Part shown: piece after piece, positions 8,740 through 18,473 of the stretch
Position numbering within the stretch: the first letter of the stretch is position 1
Layout: the number at the start of each line of letters is the position of its first letter
Assembly (NCBI RefSeq): GCF_002895925.1
Contig: NZ_NWUO01000012.1
Span: 1-64,000, forward strand
Reading direction: 5' to 3'
Origin: Mixta theicola
GTDB lineage: Bacteria > Pseudomonadota > Gammaproteobacteria > Enterobacterales > Enterobacteriaceae
Length of the DNA stretch: 64,000 bases
Position numbers and translations under genes: made by a program
The notes under the pieces: generated by a model
The model's database searches: none
Told to the model about the DNA's origin: nothing
The model's input: the letters and a program-made list of their open reading frames with translations, nothing else

Positions 8740-8919
8740 ATGTTTTGGCCTGGATCAATCATCGCCATTTTATTAGCGTGTTATCTGTTTTGGCTGTTTG
8801 TTAAACTACGCCGCCTGACGCAGCTGAAATCCCGGTTGCGCCGTGCTACCGCTAACCGGCAGCGCCAGGCCTCCTTGCCCTTGACGCGGCCCGTAAGGCG
8901 CCGTAAATGGAAGGAGTAA
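8740..8919 (+). CDS. Small single-pass membrane protein (hypothetical)
   Basis: A 59-aa frame from ATG 8740 to TAA 8917-8919. It starts with a hydrophobic helix (residues 3-21, GSIIAILLACYLFWLFV) followed by a basic tail rich in arginine (KLRRLTQLKSRLRRA and RPVRRRKWKE). The stop lies two bases before the hemN start, and its last codons contain the hemN Shine-Dalgarno, so it may be translationally coupled to hemN. The N-terminus resembles that of DUF2489 membrane proteins found between yihI and hemN in other gammaproteobacteria; that link is inference. No strong Shine-Dalgarno of its own is seen. Confidence 0.5.
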   Translation: MFWPGSIIAILLACYLFWLFVKLRRLTQLKSRLRRATANRQRQASLPLTRPVRRRKWKE

Positions 8920-8921
8920 AC

Positions 8922-10295
8922 ATGTCAATGCCGTTAACCGAGTGGGATCAGGCCCTGATCGAGAAATATAACTATGCCGGGCCGCGCTATACTTCTTATC
9001 CCACCGCGCTGGAGTTTACCGCAGGCTGGAGCGAAGCGGCATTTCAGCAGGCTGCTCAGCGCTATCCCACGCGTCCCCTTTCTCTTTATATTCATATTCC
9101 TTTCTGCCACCGCCTTTGTTATTTCTGCGGCTGCAACAAGCAGGTAACGCGCCAGCTGCATAAGGGCGATCGTTATCTGGATGTGCTGGAGCAGGAAATT
9201 CGCCAGCGCGCTGCGCTATTTCGCGACAGAAGCGTTACCCAGATGCACTGGGGTGGCGGAACGCCGACCTGGTTAAGCAAGGCGCAGCTGAGTCGCTTAA
9301 TGGCGGTGCTGCGAGAATGCTTTCATTTCAACAGCGAAATGGAAATCTCCATTGAGGTTGACCCGCGCGAGTTAGAATTAGATGTCCTCGATCATCTGCG
9401 GGCGCTGGGCTTTAACCGCCTGAGTATGGGAGTGCAGGACTTTAATAAAGTGGTGCAGGAGCGCGTCAATCGCGTTCAGGATGAGGCCTTTATTTTTGCG
9501 TTGATCGAGCGGGCCCGTAAACTGGGTTTTACCTCCAGCAACATCGATCTTATTTACGGTTTGCCGATGCAAACGCCGGAAAGCTTCGACTATACGCTGC
9601 AGAAAGTCGCCACCTTACGGCCCGATCGCCTGAGCGTATTTAACTATGCGCACTTGCCAACGCTGTTTGCCGCGCAGCGAAAAATCAAAGATGAAGAGTT
9701 GCCCAGCCCGGCGCAAAAGCTGATTATCCTGCAGCAAACCATCGCCACCCTGACCGCGCAGGGATATCAATATATTGGCATGGATCATTTTGCCCGGCCG
9801 GACGATGAGCTGGCTATCGCCCAGCGCAATGGGAAACTCCATCGCAATTTCCAGGGCTATACCACGCAGGGCGAGACCGATCTGCTGGGAATGGGCGTCT
9901 CGGCTATCAGTATGCTTGGCGACTGCTACGCACAGAATCAAAAAGAGCTAAAGGCCTGGTATGCCAGCGTAGAGCAGCAGGGCAACGCTTTATGGCGTGG
10001 GTTGACGCTAAGCCAGGATGACTGCCTGCGCCGCGACGTTATTAAATCGCTTATCTGCAACTTTTCGCTCTCTTTTCGCGATACAGAAGCCGCCAGCGGC
10101 ATAATATTTACTGATTATTTTGCTGAAGATTTGGCTTTGCTTGCGCCACTGGCCGCAGATGGGCTGGTGGAGATACAAAAGGATGGCATAGAGGTTACGC
10201 CGAAAGGACGTTTGCTGATTCGTAATATCTGCATGTGTTTTGATGTGTATATGCGGCACAGGGCACGGCAGCAGCAGTTTTCCCGCGTGATCTAA
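8922..10295 (+). CDS. hemN: Oxygen-independent coproporphyrinogen III oxidase
   Basis: 457-aa radical SAM enzyme that converts coproporphyrinogen III to protoporphyrinogen IX without oxygen. The [4Fe-4S] cysteines are C62, C66 and C69 (CHRLCYFC), followed by the glycine-rich SAM motif GGGTPTWL. The ATG at 8922 follows AAGGAG by five bases and gives exactly the E. coli length; the ATG at 8907 is less suitable. A strong bidirectional terminator follows. Confidence 0.96.
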   Translation: MSMPLTEWDQALIEKYNYAGPRYTSYPTALEFTAGWSEAAFQQAAQRYPTRPLSLYIHIPFCHRLCYFCGCNKQVTRQLHKGDRYLDVLEQEIRQRAALFRDRSVTQMHWGGGTPTWLSKAQLSRLMAVLRECFHFNSEMEISIEVDPRELELDVLDHLRALGFNRLSMGVQDFNKVVQERVNRVQDEAFIFALIERARKLGFTSSNIDLIYGLPMQTPESFDYTLQKVATLRPDRLSVFNYAHLPTLFAAQRKIKDEELPSPAQKLIILQQTIATLTAQGYQYIGMDHFARPDDELAIAQRNGKLHRNFQGYTTQGETDLLGMGVSAISMLGDCYAQNQKELKAWYASVEQQGNALWRGLTLSQDDCLRRDVIKSLICNFSLSFRDTEAASGIIFTDYFAEDLALLAPLAADGLVEIQKDGIEVTPKGRLLIRNICMCFDVYMRHRARQQQFSRVI

Positions 10296-10309
10296 CTATG
10301 CGGAACAGC

Positions 10310-10337
10310 AAAAAGGCCGGTGCATACCGGCCTTTTT
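10310..10337. terminator. Bidirectional terminator between hemN and yshB
   Basis: AAAAAGGCCGGT / ACCGGCCTTTTT with a four-base loop. The A and T flanks allow termination of hemN from the left and yshB from the right. Confidence 0.9.
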
Positions 10338-10338
10338 A

Positions 10339-10455
10339 TTAACTGAAAAAATTAACCATTACGGCACATAGCACCGCCGCTAAAGCGGTTTGCGGTGAAT
10401 GGCCGATAGCTGCATCACCTGCAGCGCTCAACGAAACCAACAGCGATTCGAGCAT
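10339..10455 (-). CDS. yshB: Small protein YshB
   Basis: A 38-aa frame (MLESLLVSLSAAGDAAIGHS at the start, then SPQTALAAVLCAVMVNFFS) that matches E. coli YshB, a 36-aa membrane-associated small protein. In Salmonella it is linked to intracellular survival. A strong GGAGG lies seven bases before the ATG. It lies between hemN and glnG, as in E. coli. It is predicted to hold one hydrophobic C-terminal segment. Confidence 0.85.
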   Translation of the reverse strand: MLESLLVSLSAAGDAAIGHSPQTALAAVLCAVMVNFFS

Positions 10456-10552
10456 GATAAGCCTCCCGATAACCGTTCAAAATGATACTGAACGGCATCG
10501 AGGTGTAAAGAGCAAAGCGCGAAAAATCGTGCAAAAAACACGCTTTTTTCGC

Positions 10553-11962
10553 TTATTCCATTCCCAGCTCTTTCAGCTTACGCGTTAACGTATTGCGTCC
10601 CCAGCCGAGTAAGCGCGCCGCCTCCTGCTTGTGTCCTTGCGTATGGCGTAGCGCCGTGGTCAGCAAGGTGCGCTCCATCTCCGGCTGCGCTTCAGACAGC
10701 AGATTTTGATGACCGGAACGCAGCGCCCGATCGGCCCACTGGGCTAACAGCGTGGCCCAGCTGTCGGGCAGTGACTGTACCGCCGTATCGCTGGTGGCGC
10801 TTTCAAACAGCTCAGGCGGCAGATCCTGGATCAGCACTTCCTGACCTGCGGCCATCACCGTTAGCCAGCGGCAGGTATTCTCCAGCTGACGCACGTTACC
10901 GGACCAGTGCAAACGCGTCAGCGCCGCTTCGGCCTCAGGATGCAGGATCTTGGCTTCCACGCCCAGCTCACGCGCGGCAACCTGCAGGAAATAACGTGCC
11001 AGCCGGGGAATATCCTCACGTCGCTCACGCAGCGGCGGCAAATGTACGCGGATCACATTCAGACGATGGAACAGATCCTCCCTGAATTTCCCTTCCTGCA
11101 CGCGCAGCTCCAGATTCTGGTGCGTTGCCGCAATGATACGCACATCGACTTTTACCGGCGCATAGCCGCCGACGCGATAAAACTGCCCGTCCGCCAGCAC
11201 ACGCAGCAGACGGGTTTGTACATCCAGCGGCATGTCGCCGATTTCATCCAGAAACAGCGTACCGCCGTCCGCCTGTTCAAAGCGGCCCTGACGGATTTGA
11301 TTCGCACCGGTAAAAGCGCCTTTTTCATGGCCGAACAGTTCAGACTCAATCAGGTCTTTAGGGATCGCCGCCATGTTCAGGGCAATAAAAGGGGCCTTCG
11401 CGCGGGGGCTGTGGCGGTGTAATGCATGCGCCACCAGCTCTTTGCCGGTACCGGACTCGCCATTAATCAGCACGCTAATCGAAGATCGCGAAAGCCGTCC
11501 GATAATACGGAATACATCCTGCATCGTCGGGGCTTCGCCAATAATATCGGTAGTCGGGCCGCTGACCGGCCTGTCGCGCGGCTGCTGCTGTTCCTGATAA
11601 TGGCTGATCGCGCGTTCAACCAGGGCGACGGCCTCATCAATATCAAACGGTTTGGGTAAATAATCGAAAGCGCCCTGCTGATAAGCGCTCACCGCCGCAT
11701 CCAGATCGGAATGAGCAGTCATAATGATGACCGGCAGCATCGGATGCCGCTGTTTAATTTGTTTTAGTAACGCCAGGCCATCCATTCCGGGCATACGAAT
11801 ATCTGACAGTAAAACGTCCGGGGTTTTGCTTGCCAGCGCTTCCAACACTTCATTGGCGTTGTCAAAGGTGGCACAGCTTAATCCAGCTCCGGTAAGTGCG
11901 CGTTCAAGTACCCAGCGGATGGAGCTATCGTCATCGACGATCCAAACTATCCCTCGTTGCAT
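10553..11962 (-). CDS. glnG: Nitrogen regulation response regulator NtrC (GlnG)
   Basis: 469-aa sigma-54 activator. The receiver domain (residues 1 to about 120) carries the phosphorylation site D54 in LLSDIRMPG. The AAA+ domain has Walker A GESGTGKE and the sigma-54 contact motif GAFTGA ([13 protein letters not shown]). The C-terminus holds a Fis-type HTH ([20 protein letters not shown]). It is phosphorylated by NtrB under nitrogen limitation and activates glnA and other nitrogen genes. It follows glnL by eight bases. Confidence 0.98.
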   Translation of the reverse strand: MQRGIVWIVDDDSSIRWVLERALTGAGLSCATFDNANEVLEALASKTPDVLLSDIRMPGMDGLALLKQIKQRHPMLPVIIMTAHSDLDAAVSAYQQGAFDYLPKPFDIDEAVALVERAISHYQEQQQPRDRPVSGPTTDIIGEAPTMQDVFRIIGRLSRSSISVLINGESGTGKELVAHALHRHSPRAKAPFIALNMAAIPKDLIESELFGHEKGAFTGANQIRQGRFEQADGGTLFLDEIGDMPLDVQTRLLRVLADGQFYRVGGYAPVKVDVRIIAATHQNLELRVQEGKFREDLFHRLNVIRVHLPPLRERREDIPRLARYFLQVAARELGVEAKILHPEAEAALTRLHWSGNVRQLENTCRWLTVMAAGQEVLIQDLPPELFESATSDTAVQSLPDSWATLLAQWADRALRSGHQNLLSEAQPEMERTLLTTALRHTQGHKQEAARLLGWGRNTLTRKLKELGME

Positions 11963-11970
11963 AGAAACCT

Positions 11971-13020
11971 CTACTTACGAATCGGCAGGTAAATCGAAAA
12001 TTCGGTATGGCCTGGCCAACTGCTAAATTCTATTTTTCCGGAATGCTGATCGATCAGGCTGCGGGCAATGGAAAGCCCTAATCCCGTGCCGCCCTCTCTT
12101 CCGCTAACCATTGGATAAAACAGCGTATCCTGTAGCTGCGTAGGAATACCCGGCCCGTCATCTTCCACGTCAATCCGCGCCACCAGCCGGTAACGGGTGC
12201 CGTGCAGCGTAAGCTGGAAAGCGGTGCGGGTGCGCAAGGTAATAGTGCCGCCTTCCTCGCCCAGCGCCTGTAGCGCATTACGCACCACATTCAGTAAAAC
12301 CTGTTCTATCTGGTCAGGATCGTGAGGCAGTTCCGGCAGGCTGGGATCGTAATCGCGTACCAGAGAGACATGCTCCGGCAGCTCCATATTGACCAGATTA
12401 ACCACGCGCTCCGCAACCTGATGAATACTTTGCGTTACGTGCATACCGGGCTGCTGCGGCCCTAACAGACGGTCCACCAGATTACGCAGCCGATCGGCCT
12501 GTTCAATAATGACTTTGGTATATTCCGTCAGCGAGGGATCGGGTAACGCTTTAGCTAACAGCTGTGCTGCGCCACGCAGCCCGCCAAGCGGGTTTTTAAT
12601 CTCATGGGCCAGACCACGTACCAGATCGCGGGCCGCAACCTGCTGCGCATGTTGGATCTGTTCCTGGCTGAGGCGGCGTTGATTATCCATCGGCGCCATT
12701 TCCAACAGGATAAGACCATCCGGCAGCCGCTGCGCCGTCAATGACATAATATGGGCGCGTCCATCCACCACCAGCGTAACTTCACTGTCGGTAAACCCCT
12801 GACCAGCGGCCAGGCTTTCCTGCATAACGGTGATATTCAGAGAGAAATAACCCATCAGCTCTGGCAGCGGCGTGCCGAAAAGCTTACGGGAACTTTGCGC
12901 TAACAGCTGCTGTGCCGCTGGGTTGGCATAATGAATAACCAGCTCGTTATCAACCAGCAGAATACTGTTAATCAGGGAATTGAGAATCTGCCCGGCATCG
13001 GGCAACAGGCCAGTTGCCAT
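11971..13020 (-). CDS. glnL: Nitrogen regulation sensor histidine kinase NtrB (GlnL)
   Basis: 349-aa cytoplasmic kinase/phosphatase of NtrC, controlled by the PII protein GlnB. An N-terminal PAS domain is followed by the H box [17 protein letters not shown] (phospho-His near residue 139), the N box [10 protein letters not shown] and the G boxes DDGPGIP and [13 protein letters not shown]. It is the first gene of the glnLG unit, with an NtrC-like operator just upstream of its start. Confidence 0.97.
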   Translation of the reverse strand: MATGLLPDAGQILNSLINSILLVDNELVIHYANPAAQQLLAQSSRKLFGTPLPELMGYFSLNITVMQESLAAGQGFTDSEVTLVVDGRAHIMSLTAQRLPDGLILLEMAPMDNQRRLSQEQIQHAQQVAARDLVRGLAHEIKNPLGGLRGAAQLLAKALPDPSLTEYTKVIIEQADRLRNLVDRLLGPQQPGMHVTQSIHQVAERVVNLVNMELPEHVSLVRDYDPSLPELPHDPDQIEQVLLNVVRNALQALGEEGGTITLRTRTAFQLTLHGTRYRLVARIDVEDDGPGIPTQLQDTLFYPMVSGREGGTGLGLSIARSLIDQHSGKIEFSSWPGHTEFSIYLPIRK

Positions 13021-13032
13021 ACAGCGTTCTCC

Positions 13033-13049
13033 TGCACCAAATTAGTGCA
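13033..13049. promoter_or_regulatory. NtrC site at the glnL promoter
   Basis: TGCACC-AAATT-AGTGCA matches the NtrC consensus TGCACC-N5-GGTGCA with one mismatch. It lies 13 bp upstream of the glnL start, like the E. coli site through which NtrC represses glnLp. Confidence 0.75.
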
Positions 13050-13100
13050 TTATAGTTTCAGGTTTGATAACGCGACATTCCGACCGTTGGCGAGGTGGAG

Positions 13101-13128
13101 AAAAAAGCCCATCCGAAGATGGGCTGAA
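13101..13128 (-). terminator. Terminator after glnA
   Basis: Reading leftwards, AGCCCATC / GATGGGCT with a TTCG tetraloop is followed by TTTTTT. It attenuates read-through from glnA into glnLG. Confidence 0.88.
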
Positions 13129-13159
13129 AGTTTCCACGGCAACAAAAAACTCAAACCAA

Positions 13160-14569
13160 TTAAACGCTGTAGTAAAGCTCAAATTCTACCGGATGCGGCG
13201 TCATGCGCACGCGTTCCATTTCAGCCTTACGCAGTTCGATATAAGCGTCGATGGCATCATCAGTAAACACGCCGCCACGGGTCAGGAACTCGCGGTCTTC
13301 GTTCAGCGCGTTCAGCGCTTCTTCCAGCGAACCGGCCACTTTTGGAATTTCAGCTTCTTCTTCCGGCGGCAGGTCATACAGGTTTTTATCCATGGCATCG
13401 CCAGGGTGGATCTTGTTGATGATGCCGTCCAGGCCAGCCATCAGCAGCGCGGCGAACGCCAGGTACGGGTTAGCTGCCGGATCCGGGAAGCGAGCTTCGA
13501 TACGGCGTGCTTTCGGGCTGGAGACCACCGGAATACGGATCGATGCTGAGCGGTTACGCGCAGAGTAAGCCAGCATAACCGGCGCTTCGTAACCCGGAAC
13601 CAGACGTTTATAAGAGTTGGTGGTCGGGTTAGCCAGGGCGTTGATCGCTTTAGCGTGTTTGATTACGCCGCCAATGTAGAACAGCGCGGTTTCAGACAGG
13701 CCGCCGTATTTGTCGCCTGCGAACAGGTTAGTGCCGCCTTTCGACAGAGACATATGGCAGTGCATGCCAGAACCGTTATCGCCAAACATCGGCTTCGGCA
13801 TAAAGGTCGCGGTTTTGCCCCAGGCATGCGCCACGTTATGCACCACATATTTGTAGATCTGAATTTCGTCCGCTTTCTTCACCATGGTGTTAAAGCGGGT
13901 CGCCACTTCGTTCTGACCTGCGGTAGCGACTTCGTGGTGATGCGCTTCAACAACCAGGCCCATCTGCTCCATGGTCAAACACATAGCAGAACGGATGTCC
14001 TGGGCGGAGTCAACCGGCGGTACCGGGAAATAGCCGCCTTTCAGGCCCGGACGGTGGCCTTTGTTGCCGCCTTCGTATTCTTTGCCGGTGTTCCAGGCCG
14101 CTTCAATATCATCGATAGCAACGTGAGAGCCGGAGGTGCTGCTGCCAAAACGGATGTCGTCGAACAGGAAGAATTCAGGTTCAGGTCCAAACAGAACGGT
14201 ATCAGCGATGCCGGAAGAGCGCAGGAAATCTTCAGCGCGCTTGGCGATAGAGCGCGGGTCGCGGTCATAGCCCTGCATGGTGCCTGGCTCAAGGATGTCA
14301 CAACGGATGATCAGCGTTGAATCTTCGAAGAACGGATCCAGTACTGCTGTGGTCGGGTCCGGCATCAGCACCATGTCTGATTCATTAATGCCTTTCCAGC
14401 CGCCGATGGAGGAACCATCGAACATTTTGCCGTCTTCGAAGAAGTCTGCGTTAACCTGATGCGCGGGGATGGTCACATGTTGTTCTTTACCTTTGGTATC
14501 GGTAAAACGCAGGTCAACAAACTTCACTTCGTGTTCGTTCATCATCGAGAGAACGTGTTCAGCAGACAT
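13160..14569 (-). CDS. glnA: Glutamine synthetase, type I
   Basis: 469-aa ATP-dependent ligase of glutamate and ammonia, active as a dodecamer. Motifs visible are [13 protein letters not shown], the substrate-binding [11 protein letters not shown], the ATP-binding [20 protein letters not shown], and the adenylylation site NLYDLPPEE near residue 398. The ATG at 14569 follows AGGAG by eight bases and gives the E. coli length; a TTG six bases earlier is less likely. It is first in the glnA-glnL-glnG order. Confidence 0.98.
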   Translation of the reverse strand: MSAEHVLSMMNEHEVKFVDLRFTDTKGKEQHVTIPAHQVNADFFEDGKMFDGSSIGGWKGINESDMVLMPDPTTAVLDPFFEDSTLIIRCDILEPGTMQGYDRDPRSIAKRAEDFLRSSGIADTVLFGPEPEFFLFDDIRFGSSTSGSHVAIDDIEAAWNTGKEYEGGNKGHRPGLKGGYFPVPPVDSAQDIRSAMCLTMEQMGLVVEAHHHEVATAGQNEVATRFNTMVKKADEIQIYKYVVHNVAHAWGKTATFMPKPMFGDNGSGMHCHMSLSKGGTNLFAGDKYGGLSETALFYIGGVIKHAKAINALANPTTNSYKRLVPGYEAPVMLAYSARNRSASIRIPVVSSPKARRIEARFPDPAANPYLAFAALLMAGLDGIINKIHPGDAMDKNLYDLPPEEEAEIPKVAGSLEEALNALNEDREFLTRGGVFTDDAIDAYIELRKAEMERVRMTPHPVEFELYYSV

Positions 14570-14716
14570 ACTCAACTCTCCTGGTAATTGTCATTGTCGT
14601 CGTGGAAAGAGAACTTCATCCGGCCAGGCGCGTAAAGATGAGCGTACAGCGGGCACCAAAGTTCTCAGACAAGCTATCAACCGTTGTGGAAACTGTCGTT
14701 TTGGCTTAAACAGATT

Positions 14717-14736
14717 AAAGCGAATTTTGTGCCAAC
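14717..14736 (-). promoter_or_regulatory. Sigma-54 promoter of glnA (glnAp2)
   Basis: Reading leftwards, TTGGCAC-N5-TCGC has the invariant GG and GC of a -24/-12 promoter with exactly ten bases between them. The start would be near 14708, about 140 bp before the glnA ATG. Confidence 0.85.
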
Positions 14737-14808
14737 TTTTTTATTCGGGCCAAAAAGCGCTATTATAGGTGCTCTCGTCAAACGAGGGATGCACCATGAT
14801 GGGTATCG

Positions 14809-14825
14809 CGCACCATTATAGTGCA
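14809..14825. promoter_or_regulatory. NtrC enhancer site (glnA, proximal)
   Basis: CGCACC-ATTAT-AGTGCA, two mismatches from the NtrC consensus. It is centred about 109 bp upstream of the inferred glnAp2 start, matching the -108 enhancer of E. coli. Confidence 0.75.
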
Positions 14826-14840
14826 ATGGAGTAGAGTTTG

Positions 14841-14857
14841 GGCACTGTTATGGTGCA
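14841..14857. promoter_or_regulatory. NtrC enhancer site (glnA, distal)
   Basis: GGCACT-GTTAT-GGTGCA, two mismatches from the NtrC consensus and about 141 bp upstream of the inferred glnAp2 start, matching the -140 enhancer of E. coli. Extra GTGCA/TGCAC half-sites at 14789-14794 and 14870-14886 flank it. Confidence 0.78.
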
Positions 14858-14944
14858 GTTGATCAAGCGGGTGCATTTTTTTGCACTGAAAGCGGTGTTT
14901 AAGGCAAGCCTTGCAGCATTCTTTCTTTGATATTTGTGATCCTG

Positions 14945-14973
14945 TTCAGTCCTTCGATTAATCCGTGTACAAT
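14945..14973 (+). promoter_or_regulatory. Candidate bipA promoter
   Basis: A -10 box TACAAT (14968-14973) with a weak -35 TTCAGT (14945-14950) at 17-bp spacing, about 30 bp before the bipA start. Confidence 0.45.
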
Positions 14974-15005
14974 AGCGCGCTATTTCTAATGCCTGAGGCA
15001 AAGCT

Positions 15006-16829
15006 GTGATCGAAAATTTGCGTAACATCGCCATTATTGCGCACGTTGACCATGGGAAAACCACCCTGGTTGATAAACTGTTGCAACAGTCTGGTACTTT
15101 TGATACCCGTACTGAAGCAACTGAGCGTGTAATGGACTCCAACGATTTGGAGAAAGAGCGTGGGATTACCATCCTCGCGAAAAATACCGCCATCAAATGG
15201 AACGACTATCGTATCAACATCGTTGATACCCCAGGACACGCCGACTTCGGTGGTGAAGTTGAGCGCGTTATGTCCATGGTTGATTCAGTGCTGCTGGTTG
15301 TCGACGCGATGGACGGCCCCATGCCGCAGACGCGTTTCGTGACCAAAAAAGCCTTTGCTCATGGCCTGAAGCCGATTGTGGTTATCAACAAAATCGACCG
15401 TCCGGGCGCGCGTCCTGACTGGGTTGTTGATCAGGTGTTTGACCTGTTCGTAAACCTGGACGCTACCGACGAGCAGCTTGATTTCCCGATTATTTACGCT
15501 TCTGCGCTGCAGGGTATTGCTGGCGTTGAACATACCGATATGGCTGACGACATGACCCCGCTGTACCAGGCGATTGTTGAACATGTTCCGGCTCCGAATG
15601 TTGACCTGGACGGCCCGCTGCAGATGCAAATCTCTCAGCTGGACTACAACAACTACATGGGCGTAATCGGTATTGGCCGCATCAAACGCGGTAAAGTGAA
15701 GCCGAACCAGCAGGTTACGGTTGTCGATAGCGAAGGCAAAACGCGTAACGCGAAAGTCGGCAAGGTGCTGGGTCACCTCGGCCTGGAGCGTATCGATACC
15801 GATCTGGCTGAAGCGGGCGACATCATCGCTATCACCGGTCTTGGCGAGCTGAATATCTCCGATACGATTTGCGATACGCAGAACGTAGAAGCGCTGCCGG
15901 CGCTGAGCGTGGATGAGCCGACCGTAACCATGTTCTTTAACGTCAACACTTCTCCGTTCTGCGGTAAAGAAGGTAAATACGTTACTTCACGTCAGATCCT
16001 GGATCGTCTGAAGAAAGAGCTGGTACATAACGTTGCGCTGCGCGTTGAAGAAACCGAAGATGCGGATGCTTTCCGTGTTTCTGGCCGTGGCGAGCTGCAC
16101 CTCTCCGTACTGATCGAAAACATGCGTCGTGAAGGCTTTGAGCTGGCGGTATCCCGTCCGAAAGTTATCTTCCGCGAAGTTGACGGCCGTAAGCAGGAAC
16201 CGTTTGAAAACGTGACGCTGGATATTGAAGAACAGCATCAGGGCGCGGTTATGCAGGCGATGGGCGAACGTAAAGCCGACATGAAAAACATGGATCCGGA
16301 TGGCAAAGGCCGCGTACGTCTTGACTACGTGATCCCAAGCCGTGGTCTGATCGGTTTCCGTAACGAATTCATGACTATGACTTCCGGTACCGGTCTGCTG
16401 TACTCCACCTTCAGCCATTACGACGACGTGCGTCCGGGCGAAGTGGGCCAGCGTCAGAACGGCGTGTTGATCTCCAATGGCCAGGGCAAGGCAGTTGCCT
16501 TTGCGCTCTTTGGTCTGCAGGATCGCGGCAAGCTGTTCCTGGGTCACGGTGCGGAAGTTTACGAAGGACAGATTATCGGCATTCACAGCCGTTCTAATGA
16601 CCTGACCGTAAACTGTCTGACCGGTAAAAAACTGACCAACATGCGTGCATCCGGTACGGACGAAGCGACAACGCTGGTACCGCCGATCAAGATGACGCTG
16701 GAGCAGGCGATCGAGTTTATCGACGATGACGAACTGGTTGAAGTAACGCCGACCTCCGTACGTATTCGTAAACGTCACCTGACGGAAAACGATCGTAAAC
16801 GTGCTTCACGCGGCAGCAAAGACGTTTAA
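15006..16829 (+). CDS. bipA: Translational GTPase BipA/TypA
   Basis: 607-aa ribosome-associated GTPase of the EF-G/LepA superfamily that supports 50S assembly and stress or cold adaptation. G1 AHVDHGKTT (residues 12-20), G2 [10 protein letters not shown]3 DTPGHAD and G4 NKIDRPGAR are intact. EF-G-like domains and the BipA-specific C-terminal domain ([19 protein letters not shown]) follow. Translation starts at GTG 15006, eight bases after GAGG. Length is equal to E. coli BipA. It is divergent from glnA. Confidence 0.98.
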   Translation: MIENLRNIAIIAHVDHGKTTLVDKLLQQSGTFDTRTEATERVMDSNDLEKERGITILAKNTAIKWNDYRINIVDTPGHADFGGEVERVMSMVDSVLLVVDAMDGPMPQTRFVTKKAFAHGLKPIVVINKIDRPGARPDWVVDQVFDLFVNLDATDEQLDFPIIYASALQGIAGVEHTDMADDMTPLYQAIVEHVPAPNVDLDGPLQMQISQLDYNNYMGVIGIGRIKRGKVKPNQQVTVVDSEGKTRNAKVGKVLGHLGLERIDTDLAEAGDIIAITGLGELNISDTICDTQNVEALPALSVDEPTVTMFFNVNTSPFCGKEGKYVTSRQILDRLKKELVHNVALRVEETEDADAFRVSGRGELHLSVLIENMRREGFELAVSRPKVIFREVDGRKQEPFENVTLDIEEQHQGAVMQAMGERKADMKNMDPDGKGRVRLDYVIPSRGLIGFRNEFMTMTSGTGLLYSTFSHYDDVRPGEVGQRQNGVLISNGQGKAVAFALFGLQDRGKLFLGHGAEVYEGQIIGIHSRSNDLTVNCLTGKKLTNMRASGTDEATTLVPPIKMTLEQAIEFIDDDELVEVTPTSVRIRKRHLTENDRKRASRGSKDV

Positions 16830-16850
16830 GTAATTTCTGCTACGCATAAA

Positions 16851-16880
16851 AGCCCTGCCTGTAAAGGCAGGGCTTTTTTA
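16851..16880 (+). terminator. Terminator after bipA
   Basis: A 10-bp perfect stem AGCCCTGCCT / AGGCAGGGCT with a GTAA loop and T6, 21 bases after the bipA stop. Confidence 0.93.
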
Positions 16881-16940
16881 TATCTGACGCGCGCGAAAAC
16901 CCACCTCCCATCCCAATAAGCAAAAAAGCTAACATCCTGG

Positions 16941-18386
16941 TTAATGAGAAATAGCCTTCACCCGCCTGCCAGCAGCATTAGCAGTACCAGGCCTGTCGAC
17001 TGGAGCCGCGCCAGCGCTTTTGCGGGCGTTCAACTCTGCAATAATTTTTACAAAACGCTGCTCATTTAGCTTATAGAACAGTCCCATGGTGATGGCCGCA
17101 ATAATGGCCAGACCGCATGGCCAGATAAAAATAAGCTGGCGCAGGCCGACCAGCGTGGCCTCGCTTTGTACCACATTAGGGATATAACCTATCTGGGTCA
17201 GCATAATGCCGGGCAGAAAGCCCGCCAGGGCGGCTGAGATTTTGCGCGAAAAGGTGTAGCCAGTGTAGACCGAGCCTTCGGCCCGCACGCCGGTTTTCCA
17301 CTCGCCATAATCCACGGTATCCGGTACCAGCGCCCAGTTCAGGCTGTTGACGAAGGCGGTGCCGAAAAAGGCCATACAGGAGAAAAGAACGAATGAAACC
17401 GAACTGCTTCCCCAACCGTAATTGAGCAGATCGCCCGCTGCCCACAGCAGCAGCCCGCCCAGGTAAACCCGCTTTTTACCGAAGCGTTTAACCGCAGCGG
17501 GCACCATCAGTACGCCAATCAGAATGCAGCCCATACTGAAGAAGCCCATCCAGGAGAGCAGATGGATATCCTGCAAAACGTACTGCGTGTAATAGACCTG
17601 AATAGCGAGCTTGATATTAAACGCTGCCAGGGTGCAAAGATTGGCGATGCACAGCACCAGTAACGGCGGGTTGCGGAAGATAGCGCAGAATGACCGGGCA
17701 ATGCCGGGCTTATGCCCTTCGGGCATGATCTCCACATAACGTTCTTTTACGCCGCTATAGCACCGCCACATACAGAATAACCCACAGATAGCGAATAACA
17801 TGGCGGCAACCAGATAACCCAGCGACGGGTTATCCAGAAACAGCGTCTGAATGGGGATAAAGCCCACGGTACAGAGCAGCAGACCGAGCGTTGCTCCTCC
17901 CTGACGCCATGCCGCAAGCTGCGCGCGCTCATGGGGATTTTTCGTGATGGCTGGCACCATCGCGCCGTAAGAGCAGTTCATCAGGCTATAAAACAGCCCG
18001 AACAGCATAAAGAGCAGCATACTTAATGCCATCTTGAGCGTTAGCCCTAAACCGGTATCTAAAAACTGGGCGGTAGCCACCAGGGCCACTGGTACGGAGG
18101 CGTAAAAAATAAAGGGCCGGAATTTGCCTTTCGGACCGATACGGCGGCGAGAGTCGATCACCACGCCGGTCAGCATATCGGTAAAGGCGGTAAAGAATTT
18201 GGCGACCAGAAAAATCACGCCGCCGTAAAACGCCGGAAGCTCAAGAATATCCGTGTAAAACTTCAGCAAATAGAGCGTGCCGATGCACAGCATCAGATTT
18301 GAGCCGAAGTCGCCCATGCCATAGGCGAATTTCTCGCGCCAGCTTAGCTTTAGCGTCAGTGGATTTTGGATGTTGGATTCGGTCAT
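16941..18386 (-). CDS. yihO: GPH-family transporter YihO (sulfoquinovose/sulfoquinovosyl glycerol uptake)
   Basis: 481-aa sodium/cation:sugar symporter of the GPH family in the MFS superfamily, with about 12 hydrophobic helices. It is closer to E. coli YihO than to YihP by its N-terminus (NPLTLKLSWREKFAYGMGDFGSNLMLCIGTLY, read in two pieces) and C-terminal half. The family motifs FFTAFTDMLTG and RRIGPKGKFRPF are present. It is last in the minus-strand sulfoquinovose operon, at the side where E. coli has ompL; no ompL is present and bipA follows directly. Substrate is inferred from context. Confidence 0.88.
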   Translation of the reverse strand: MTESNIQNPLTLKLSWREKFAYGMGDFGSNLMLCIGTLYLLKFYTDILELPAFYGGVIFLVAKFFTAFTDMLTGVVIDSRRRIGPKGKFRPFIFYASVPVALVATAQFLDTGLGLTLKMALSMLLFMLFGLFYSLMNCSYGAMVPAITKNPHERAQLAAWRQGGATLGLLLCTVGFIPIQTLFLDNPSLGYLVAAMLFAICGLFCMWRCYSGVKERYVEIMPEGHKPGIARSFCAIFRNPPLLVLCIANLCTLAAFNIKLAIQVYYTQYVLQDIHLLSWMGFFSMGCILIGVLMVPAAVKRFGKKRVYLGGLLLWAAGDLLNYGWGSSSVSFVLFSCMAFFGTAFVNSLNWALVPDTVDYGEWKTGVRAEGSVYTGYTFSRKISAALAGFLPGIMLTQIGYIPNVVQSEATLVGLRQLIFIWPCGLAIIAAITMGLFYKLNEQRFVKIIAELNARKSAGAAPVDRPGTANAAGRRVKAISH

Positions 18387-18407
18387 GACAGGTCCTTATT
18401 GTTATGA

Positions 18408-18455
18408 CCCGCCTGTTTCCCGGAAAACGGGTTTCCGAAGCCTGCCACAGGCGGG
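18408..18455 (-). other. Intercistronic stem-loop between yihP and yihO
   Basis: CCCGCCTGT and ACAGGCGGG form a 9-bp outer stem. Inside it is a second dyad, CCCG-GAAAA-CGGG. The 87-bp gap between two membrane-protein genes holds little else. It may stabilise upstream mRNA or cause partial termination; no T tract is present. Confidence 0.5.
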
Positions 18456-18473
18456 GTAGCGTAGAGAGGTGAC

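Noticed and set aside
13655-14320. 221-codon plus-strand frame opposite glnA
   Set aside because: Antisense shadow; composition reflects glnA codons.
15987-16778. 263-codon minus-strand frame opposite bipA
   Set aside because: Antisense shadow of a highly biased gene; no start context or domain.
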